NCBI GenBank assembly: GCA_031002005.1
Contig: CM061921.1
Span: 149,329,283-149,393,282, forward strand
From: Vandiemenella viatica
Lineage: Eukaryota > Arthropoda > Insecta > Orthoptera > Morabidae
Length of the DNA stretch: 64,000 bases
Direction of reading: 5' to 3'
Shown: positions 55,900-64,000 of the stretch, in pieces
Position numbering within the stretch: the first letter of the stretch is position 1
How the letters are laid out: each line of letters opens with the position of its first letter
Program-made: the position numbers and the translations under genes
Notes under the pieces: generated by a model
Databases searched by the model: none
What the model saw: only the letters and a program-made list of their open reading frames with translations
Told to the model about the DNA's origin: nothing

Positions 55900-56230
55900 A
55901 CATTCTCGGGCCGATTACGAGGACACTGTGGGGAGCAGACCATACATCTTAACTACCTTTGTATCTGTCCGCAATTTGTCCAGTATTAGATTGTTCGGAA
56001 ACGCACGAAAACTAAGTTTTACGAAAATTTGAAAAGGCTCAGTATGAAGCTGTAAAATCGTGCGTCGGAGCCATGATGTTGACTCCCAACAGTGCTCTTT
56101 TTAAACGAAATACAGGAAGGACTCTTCTCCTACGCAGAAAAGTACTTATGAAAATTTATATTAGCCCCATTTATCCCGTAGATGATCATCCGTTACAAAA
56201 AGAAGTTACGTAATGCGAACAGAAGATTCT
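55900..56230 (+). pseudogene. Jockey-like LINE C-terminal fragment
   Basis: VKSCVGAMMLTPNSALFKRN followed by TGRTLLLRRKVLMKIY (about 56050-56160). This resembles the conserved end of Jockey-group LINE proteins (G-A-M-x-S-T-P-x-x-A-L, then L-x-x-R-R-x-x-L-x-x-x-Y). No RT core is seen nearby. It differs from the preceding LINE. Confidence 0.5.
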
Positions 56231-56467
56231 TTGTTCAGTAAACATCACAAAAAGCAAAGGGTGTCTCTGTTATTAAACTTATATAAGGAACGCCACACAA
56301 TCGGACCACTTCTTTTAAAAGCCGTTCTATTTCTACCTTTCAATTCTCATTCGAACTAATGATTTTGAAACTTCTTATATGTTTCTTCCTAGACTTCGGT
56401 CACGGAGGAATAATTTGAATGTAGCTCTCTCAACTTTCCTGAATTACAGATGGCCTAACTTAAACAT

Positions 56468-56697
56468 ACCGAGTGGTGGGTGAGCGGTAACGCTGTGGTC
56501 TCGCATTCGGGAGGACGTGGATTCGAATTCCCGTCCGGGCATCCAGATTTCAGTTTTTTATGGTTTCCACAAGTCACTCCAAGCGAACACCGGGATACTT
56601 CCTTCAAAATGCCATGGCCGAACTCCTTGCCCCCAGTCCTTTCGCGCCTCTAATGACCTCAACGTCGACGAGACTAGCCACAAGCAAAAATATAAAA
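56468..56697 (+). repeat. SINE-1 copy (subfamily A)
   Basis: Plus-strand copy from GTGGTGGGTGAGCGGTAACG through GGATTCGAATTCCC and AACGTCGACGAGACTAGCCA to a degenerate A-rich end. Confidence 0.9.
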
Positions 56698-56699
56698 CA

Positions 56700-57800
56700 C
56701 ACCAATGAATCTGAAAGTGGTGAGGGTGTTGGATATACCACGCACACTTGTTTCTCTGTTGTGACGCTGGCAGCGCAGGATCTAGCGCCGATGTTACTTG
56801 TTGTAACGGTAGCCGGATCGAGCACCGCCTTCGCCGTGAATTCTTTTCCTTGCCCCAATCCTCTCTCAAAAGTCATTAGTAATAAACAACTTTGTCGGCT
56901 GATAAATGTGAGGTATAAAAAATTAATTTGCCAAAAATCTACTGATTGAGAAATAGTTTCGATCAACTGTTCGTTGTATTTTTCAGTAAAAAAGGAATTT
57001 CTTTCCGTATCCAAACCAGGGAAAATGATATTGAAAAATTATCTAAGCCAACTACACTCATAGAAAATATAGAGGCATCTGCAGATCAAAGAAATTAAAG
57101 GGATTCGGCATTAATGGAATTTGTGTCATGGAGAATTTGGCTGAGTAAGATAACGAACCATTGACTCTATGAAACGGGCGCAGTAGATCTTTTTTTCCAC
57201 GAATTGGAGTCAGAACGTAAGGAGAATCAGAATGACCTGTGTTGAGACATAAATTTCCAAAACCAAAAATATGAATGGCTAGATATTTACCCCAGAGTTC
57301 CGCACAATGGTGACTTAAACATTGACTATATCACTTTACCAAGCTGTATTAACTCTGCTCGTAATATCGCAATATTATTCGCATACGTAGCGCTTATAAT
57401 ACAATACTCACGTCTACTCGACAGACGGCCAGAAGGTGTAATTACAACGATTAATGATTAATGACAGTAAAAGTTAATGATGCGAAAGAATACAGCACAC
57501 GTCCGCGAACGTTTTGATGTTTGTACTGAAGGTAGTTGCGACTTTTGGCAGCATAAGTGGGAACTCATAATAGATTTTTAAGGAAACCAGAATGGCAACA
57601 TTGGTTCCCCGCTTATTATCCCCAAAGTTAAATAGCACAACATTTAAATGCATCAAGCTGCAATACTGGATTGCTACAAGAGCTACTTCAAGTTACAGAG
57701 ACACATTTATATATTTTATCCTTTAGTCTTTCTCAGTTGAATCACTAATACCTTGATCTATTTCTATCATACCACCATATGTCATTTATAGGTATTGAAA
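56700..57800. other. No recognised feature
   Basis: Contains a 103-136-codon minus-strand reading into the SINE with no domain. AT-rich otherwise. Confidence 0.45.
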
Positions 57801-57809
57801 ATTTTTTTC

Positions 57810-58013
57810 TCGTGGCTTTGTGCCTCGTCGACGCCGAGGACATTAGGGTCGAGAGAGGATTGGAGAGAAGGAACAGGAAGGAATTCGGCCATCCTGCTAT
57901 GACTTGGAGGGATTTCGCTAATCCATTGAAAGCCGAAATCTGGATGGCCGGACGGATATTTGAACCTGTGTCCTCCTGAATCCCAAGCCCGATCATTACT
58001 GCTCACCAACAGA
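57810..58013 (-). repeat. SINE-1 copy, internally deleted
   Basis: Reverse copy with TGTGCCTCGTCGACGCCGAG, GGAAGGAATTCGGCCATCCT and GAAATCTGGATGGCCGGACG. About 30 bp around the core are missing. Confidence 0.85.
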
Positions 58014-58034
58014 GTCCCGTGAATTTTTAAAAAA

Positions 58035-58435
58035 ATGTAACTCATAGATAAGAGCGTATAAAACTCTAGTGTGTCCTGATCTTGAGTGGTGTTACGCTGC
58101 ATGGGATCCACATTGCAAAGGATTGGTTACTAATTTATAGGAAAGTACAGAGTAAAACTGCTCGTTCACTATAGCTGACCGACTTGATGCTGAAGATGGA
58201 ATTTTCTGCCAGACTGGCAATTTTCGATTGTAAATATTAGCAAACAGCGAATAGCCTCCCTGGTTTGTGACTGCGCATAAATACCCCACCCACACACATA
58301 TCTGAGTCGCAAGGACACGAGGGATAAAACCAGGGAAATAAGTTACCACACTGCTTTCCCTCTAGAATGAACAGAGGAGAGATTAATAAATTTTGGTGCA
58401 GTATTTTGTGAAGTGCACAATATAGATGTAGCTAT
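58035..58435 (+). pseudogene. LINE C-terminal fragment
   Basis: LVCPDLEWCYAAWDPH (about 58062-58110) is the L-V-R-P-x-L-E-Y-x-x-x-V-W-D-P block downstream of the RT in CR1/Jockey-like LINEs. A decayed continuation and AATATAGATGTAG near 58422 follow, the latter resembling the tail of this family. Stops occur throughout. Confidence 0.6.
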
Positions 58436-58694
58436 GGATATTTTCAGTTAAAATCTTAAGTAATATTACAGCCTACCCCTGTTTGCTGGTCACTGCCTAG
58501 AAATCATGATTTTTCATTGCAATAGAATTTGAAGAAAAATTTCATGTTTATGGTGCTGAATTCCGGCAATATCGCAAAAAATTCGGCTGCACTAACCTGA
58601 AACCAAAATTTTCTTTTTAATGTCAATTAGATTTGACATTTTCAGATATTTCACAAACATTTTGATAGTACGGTCAACTTCAACAATACAACCA

Positions 58695-58860
58695 TCCTGA
58701 TGCTCCATCAGTTTTTGGGTCAGCTAATTCTTTTTTCCCTCGTACCATTAGGGATTGGAATGCACAGCAAAGAGATTAGCTTTGGTGCTGAGCACCCTCT
58801 GCCACCCACAATTTTGTGAATTGCAGAGTATATATGTAGATGTAGATAATTACTCTTCCC
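58695..58860 (+). repeat. CR1/Jockey-like LINE 3' end with TGTAGA tail
   Basis: Reads NSFFPRTIRDWNAQQRD (about 58726-58780). Then GCTGAGCACCCTCTGCCACC, AATTTTGTGAATTGCAGAGT and ATATATGTAGATGTAGATAA follow. It is very close to the minus-strand copy at 26769. Confidence 0.88.
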
Positions 58861-59061
58861 TCAAACGTTATTTGAAAAACATAACATATCAACTTTTGGT
58901 CGTACGAACGGGAAGTTGGTTGCAATGCGAACACTATTCTAACATGGGATGCGAGATGATGGAAGCCGCGCCAAGTTGAAACACTTTACACCCAATTTAA
59001 AAACGATTACTGTAGAAAATGTGGATGTCCCTCATGTTTCTCCATTTCACTTAGAATCAGA

Positions 59062-59310
59062 GATTTAAAGGTTAAGGTTAAGGTCACTGGGTTGATACGG
59101 CTGTGAAGGGGTCAGCGCTAGGTTCCGGTCATTCTTTACCTTCCCGCGGAGTTTCCTCCACGGTACTCACTGGATAGCAGGCTGAGTGGGCCTGGGGAGT
59201 CGTTCCGGACGTTCAGCTTCGAGGTAAAATCCTCAGCTTCGTCGGGAATCGAACCCCGGTCGTCCGGGTCGCAATCAGAAGCTCTACCGGCTGAGCTACG
59301 CGGGCGCATA
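59062..59310 (-). repeat. tRNA-derived SINE (family 6)
   Basis: The minus strand starts GCGCCCGCGTAGCTCAGCCG, with A box TAGCTCAGCCGGTAGAGC and B box GGTTCGATTCC. It continues with CTCAGCCTGCTATCCAGTGA and GGAGGAAACTCCGCGGGAAG. The 3' acceptor arm needed for a tRNA is absent, so it is a SINE head and not a tRNA gene. Confidence 0.75.
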
Positions 59311-59529
59311 GTCAGTGATATTTACATTGGTAATATAACTAACAGTTGCTAGTAACTAGCGAATATAAAACAGAAGGAAAGACAACATATCGTGAGGGTG
59401 TTACTGTATGAGAATTCTCAGAGAATGTAACTAAAATTCACCGCAAATAGTTAAAGTATTACGTGCTTGTCAACTAGAAAATGGAACAAGTTAACCCAAT
59501 ATTCGTGGAACGAAATCAAAGTCGTCTCG

Positions 59530-59790
59530 AACAATTAACCCCTGTCCCGTTGGCTGCATCATAGAAGTCCTAGGTTAATCCCCAAACCTCATCTGCTTTC
59601 GCCCTCTCCCATCCACAACACACACTGACACACACTTTCACAGTCATCCACACCTACTACAACATTTAACAACAATGTCACAGTGAGGAAGGCAATGGGA
59701 AACCACTCCAGTTCATGTTCCTAGACGTTGTGCTGGAAGGGTAAACACCACCATGGTAACCGCCTTTACTCGGAAGCGGGTAAGGCGTTC
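59530..59790 (+). repeat. Probable SINE or repeat fragment (family 7)
   Basis: GTCCCGTTGGCTGCATCATA then AGGAAGGCAATGGGAAACCA and GGTAAACACCACCATGGTAA. The GGCAATGGGAAACCACTCC phrase recurs in dispersed animal repeats. No second copy is in the window, so the call rests on that phrase. Confidence 0.45.
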
Positions 59791-59799
59791 ATAAGAAGA

Positions 59800-60495
59800 G
59801 GAATAGTTAACGGTTCTCTCTTCTACCCGCAGTGCTGCCGCAAAACGTATGCGCGAAAGTTTTCAAATTTTTAACGAAAACTACTTACTTAATCTGAACC
59901 AACACTGATTTAGGCAGTAAACTGGTCTTATTTTCTCACAACAATGGTAATTAAGACATATGCTTGGATTTTCAGGAAATATTCGACTTGATAGTACACG
60001 CCCAATAAATATACGAGCACACTAAGATAAATATTTCTGAGTGGATACAAGATTTTTTAAGAATAGAACTAAGCTTCTTGCAATTTAGATATCACACCGA
60101 ACAAGGAATTGTAATATGGTAAATTCTGTTAAAAAAAAGTTTTGGAGAAAATGGTAGTATAATTCTGAGAGAGTTGATGACGATTCAGTTATAATTAGGG
60201 TAAGAATTTCAAGTGCTAATTTACAGATCCTGACATTATTTCAAAATGGTGCGACTAACAGTTTCTTAAATTGCAAAAAGTTTAAGCTAATGAGCCTGAT
60301 GAACCACGTTCCTCAGTATAAATATAGCAGTTCCATATTTGATACGAATCATTTGGGATATATTAATAGTACAAAATAACGTGAAATGGATCAGCACACA
60401 TCGGCGTAGGAAACGAGAAAGCTAGTTCAAGATTCATACGTCGAATTCTTCTGAACTGGATGGAATATAAAAACGAATGAAACTGATGCAGGACT
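59800..60495. other. No clear feature
   Basis: AT-rich. Its end may be the decayed upstream part of the LINE piece split by the next SINE. Confidence 0.4.
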
Positions 60496-60890
60496 CCATT
60501 CTTCAGTACTTTTTTTTTTTTTTACTTATGGCTTTACGCATCGTCGACGTCGAGGTCATTAGTGGCGGGATGGAGCTGGGGACAAGGAACGGGAAGGAAT
60601 TCGGCTATGGCCTTTTGTAGGAAGCATCTTGGCATTTGCCTGGAGTGATTTGGGGAAACCATGGAAAACCAACATCTGGATGTCCGGACGGAAATTCGAA
60701 CCGGCGTCTTCCCGAATGCGAGGCCAGAACGTTAACCACTCACCCACCACTCTCGGTCTTCAGTATTGTGGTGACGTATGGAATCCGTATCACATGGAAT
60801 TGATTAATAGTACCCAAGCTTCCGGGAGGTGTAACGTGTTTTGTCACCTGTTGCTGCAACATACACGAGTGTCAGACATGGTATAGTGGT
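60480..60890 (+). pseudogene. LINE C-terminal fragment split by a SINE
   Basis: Skipping the SINE and one copy of its duplication, the flanks join to read DSILQYCGDVWNPYHMELI. This resembles the L-E-Y-x-x-x-V-W-N-P block after the RT of CR1/Jockey-like LINEs. No other block is readable. Confidence 0.45.
60509..60756 (-). repeat. SINE-1 copy (subfamily A) with target duplication
   Basis: Full-length reverse copy. TCTTCAGTA is duplicated at 60500-60508 and 60757-60765. Confidence 0.93.
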
Positions 60891-61650
60891 TGGGTACAGT
60901 CCAACAGACAGACTGACGACTTATTTTTCGACAGTATTTGCTGGCGACCGCATGTGTGGCTGCCAGTAAATATTTCTGCCACCACACTTGGTCGCAAAGA
61001 TGGAATAGAAAAGACCGGGGAAATAATGTATCGTCCTGATATAAGTAATAATTTTCTTCATCTTCTCTCGTGCTCTTAGCAAATGGAAAATTTGGATGTT
61101 AGAACCAATTCTAGCAGAGAAAAACTTATGATGATTCTACCACGAATCTCGAGAAAAATTCTCTGGACTAATAATTTGTTTCTTTCCTTCGCTGTAGTTA
61201 GCTGAAATAAGTACGAGGCGAGTGAATTGTAGCGAATGATGAAAAATAAATTCGTTGACACCATTCTCGTTCTATATTTTCTTCCACCTGCCACTAGTAT
61301 GTTATTCAGAGCATAATAAAAGCGAGATGTGGCATTGTGCCACGACACAGGCACAAGAAAGCGTCGGAGTAGTTCATGGCGATCTGTCTAAGCTATTTCG
61401 GACTCTTCAAATGGGAGGTATAGGTTTACTTCATTCACGTAGTTCTTACGCAAGGATATATTCAGGAGTATGACTTAGCAGCGTCTTAACTAAAGGAAAT
61501 GTCCTAAGGTATTTCTTTGGTTGTAGAGCTCTATAAAAATTATCGAGTTGATAATATGTTGACTGTGTCTTAGTACTTGGATATTAACAATTAATGATGT
61601 TGGGAATCAAGATTTATTTTTAAGTATGCCCATAGGTAGTCAAAGAATCT
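60890..61650. other. No recognised feature
   Basis: AT-rich, with two open frames of 72-92 codons and no known domain. Confidence 0.45.
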
Positions 61651-61664
61651 GTGAACAGGAGCAA

Positions 61665-61905
61665 TAACGGATAGCGTTCTGGCCTCGCATTCGGGAGGAC
61701 GGCGGTTCGAATCCCCGTCCGGGCATCCAGATTTGGGTTTTCCATGGTTTCCCCAAATCACTCCAGGTGAATGCCGGGATGCTTCCTTCAAAAGGCCATG
61801 GCCGAATTCCTTCCCATTCCTTGCCCCCATCCTTTCCCGTCTCTAAAGACCACGTTGTTACAAAGGGACGTTAAACTGTTACAAAAAAAAAAAAAAAAAA
61901 AAAAA
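61665..61905 (+). repeat. SINE-1 copy (subfamily B), apparently youngest
   Basis: Begins TAACGGATAGCGTTCTGGCC, so only the first few bases of the head are missing, and continues to GGACGTTAAACTGTTAC. A pure A run of about 24 follows. An exact 11-bp direct repeat, AACAGGAGCAA, lies at 61654-61664 and 61906-61916. The long pure A tail and exact duplication suggest recent insertion. Confidence 0.95.
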
Positions 61906-61919
61906 AACAGGAGCAAATT

Positions 61920-64000
61920 TTTTGCTCAGAAGACTATCTTTGGCATAAAACTGTCAAAATCCAGAAGAACCCGAAGTACTGGATGGGTAAGATAGCTCTC
62001 TAAAGACACATTGTTAAGTAATGATTCGAATAATACTCCGCTACTGGTTACTAAAATATTAATCACATCAGTTGGCGAGGTACCACCGGGTAAATTGATA
62101 GCTGCTCTTACACGTGTTAATACGTGCTTTTAAGCTGACAGCTAACTGTGAGTTGCCAATAATGAGTCCCTTTAAACATCGTTTACACTGAATGCTCTGG
62201 CGAGTTGGCCGACGGCCAGACAATCTGTCTGGCTCCGTGGTCAGCCCAGAAGAACCAAGTCAGCGTGTTCTGTAAACTGACCGGTATCGTAATCATAAAC
62301 AATTCTCAACAACAGTTTAGGAGTTTACAAAATTTTCGGACAAAACATCTGCTTCCGTGATGTAATGAGAGGGTTATAAAAATCAAAGATATATTTGGTT
62401 CAGCGTCGCAACTTCTAAGCTATGAAGTATAACAAAACGCGTATACTTCTCCGCTTTTATTCAGTTCAGCAAATTCTAAATAAAGATTAGGTCAAGAACA
62501 GCTGTTAGGAAGTTCTTACAGCGGCACATAACTATTTCTGAAGTGGGATGAAAAGCAGATGTTTTGGTTCAATTTTTTCTATATTTTATCCGCAGATGAG
62601 AATCAAAATATCAGGGAATATCAAGAACAAACATACAAAACGGGACAGACGCGCGTTTAGTACTTCACCACTAGGGATCATACGTATCCAATAATTGGCA
62701 CTAAATAAAAATTTTAACAGCCCCTTTCAAACCATTTAATCTACAATGTGATCAGTTTAACGATCATTAATTGTGCGACCGTAACAGTAAAGAAAGAAAT
62801 GAAACCATTTATGTGACTTCTGAAGGCACGGGTTACGAGGACCATAAACCTTTATCTTCCTGCCAAGAGTGAAGAAAAGGCAGTTCACTACACTGAATAG
62901 AGCCTCCAGCTAAGTTCAGATGACTGTTGGGATTTAGGTTTATGTGGGTGGTTAAGGTCCATAAATTTCGTAACTTTCAAACACTGCATATGCAGTCACA
63001 CAACCCTCAAAAAGTTTGCCCGCACCCAAATCGTGTTCAATCATAATTACCTTCAAAACGCACAACAACAAAAAATTTATCTTGTAAAATTTAGTTCTTT
63101 CAACTAAGTCCCGGTGGCGAAATTAATCACAGTTGTAATGAACTTTGACACAGGTACTTATACCAACGTTAGTTACTTCAATTGTTGTTACGTAAAACCT
63201 AGAAACAGCTTAGATAAAAGATAACTGTCCATCATACCTCTTCTATTACTGCGTTACCTGATGAATAACAAATTTTTGTAATTTTTTCTCAAATAGAGGA
63301 TGTTAACGAGCCTGAAATAAATCTGCTATTCTGTGTCCAAAATTTTTGAGATTATTCATTTAAGTCAGCATCGCGAAAAAAATCTTATTATGTCTCAATA
63401 TTATTAAAGTTTTTGCAATACATTTTCACAAGTGTGTTGCAGCAATAAAAAAAAATACAATACGCAACCATTATAACTTTTGGGAACGTCGAAACACGCC
63501 GAAAATGAAAAATCTAGATACCATTTCGTATGACAATACTAAAATTGTATTACAAGCAATCAACATTTGTACCGATTATAGCTAATCGAGCAATCTAACG
63601 CCGAAAGACTATATCAAAATGGTTACATCGTGGCATGGTTATACCATTATTATCCCATGTCAGTACTGATAGCTTTAGAACACAAGTATTGGCCACAGTT
63701 TCAAGTTTTAATCAAAACAACGATACATTCAAAGCATATTACAGGTCGGAAGTGAACATAGCAAATATTTTTTTTTGTGACATAATCCATACAATTTTAA
63801 TAGTTTTCTTTTTCGATTGTTTAGCCATTCGTTTTAACTTTTGTTTAATTGCGCGTTATCCAGAAACCAGAGTTCAAGAACAACTGACGTTAAAAAGGAA
63901 GTATTCACTGATCATATGGCACCGGCAAAGTCGTCTTCTATACTCGCGTACTTTCATTTTTCTCCTTAAAATAACCCAGCAACCGCGGCGTTTTACTTAC
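61920..64000. other. No recognised gene
   Basis: Over 2 kb of AT-rich sequence. The only structure seen is a 97-bp fold-back at 62181-62277: ends GTTTACA/TGTAAAC, with an inner hairpin GCCAGACA-ATC-TGTCTGGC at about 62215-62233. Confidence 0.5.

Noticed and set aside
59240..59310. Apparent tRNA gene on the minus strand
   Set aside because: A and B boxes are present, but the acceptor stem has no 3' partner and SINE body sequence follows.

Overview
This is a 64 kb piece of a repeat-rich, AT-rich animal nuclear genome, almost certainly a large-genome insect. The insect reading rests on the repeat types: tRNA-derived SINEs, Tc1-like elements, CR1/Jockey- and RTE-like LINE remnants, hAT and Harbinger-like MITEs, and a Penelope-like element with hammerhead motifs. 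The repeat set resembles polyneopteran insects (an inference); genus and species cannot be fixed from the sequence.

Only one host gene is recognised with confidence. It is an excitatory amino acid transporter (EAAT, SLC1 family) on the minus strand. A 492-nt exon (24196-24687) carries the first three membrane segments, and a 43-nt exon (22821-22863) continues in frame across a 1,332-nt GT-AG intron. No later exon was recognised in the remaining 22.8 kb downstream, so the gene probably has very long introns or runs off the left edge. Both sides of the gene are filled with repeats.

Layout: 1-8.9 kb holds Tc1 remnants, three SINEs, a hAT MITE and a GC-rich island with a CA microsatellite. 9-13 kb holds a palindromic MITE and a 1.9-kb inverted repeat made of two Penelope-like fragments, each with a hammerhead-ribozyme-like motif. 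13.7-21.5 kb holds SINEs, a 571-bp TA-flanked DNA element and two copies of one LINE family. 22.5-25.3 kb is the EAAT locus plus a 16-bp minisatellite. 26-33.6 kb holds LINE 3' ends, a 971-bp hAT-like element with an exact 8-bp target duplication and a 1-kb long-inverted-repeat element. 35-45.7 kb holds RT remnants, a ~163-bp tandem satellite array and nested SINEs. 46.9-51.2 kb is a tandemly duplicated 1.15-1.3 kb repeat followed by DNA-transposon remnants. 52-61 kb holds a second Tc1 element and LINE remnants interrupted by SINEs. The last 2 kb shows little.

The dominant repeat is one tRNA-derived SINE family (called SINE-1 here, about 24 copies), with two subfamilies (A and B) that differ in both head and tail. 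At least four other tRNA-like SINE families are present. No functional tRNA, rRNA, CRISPR array or intact transposase was found.
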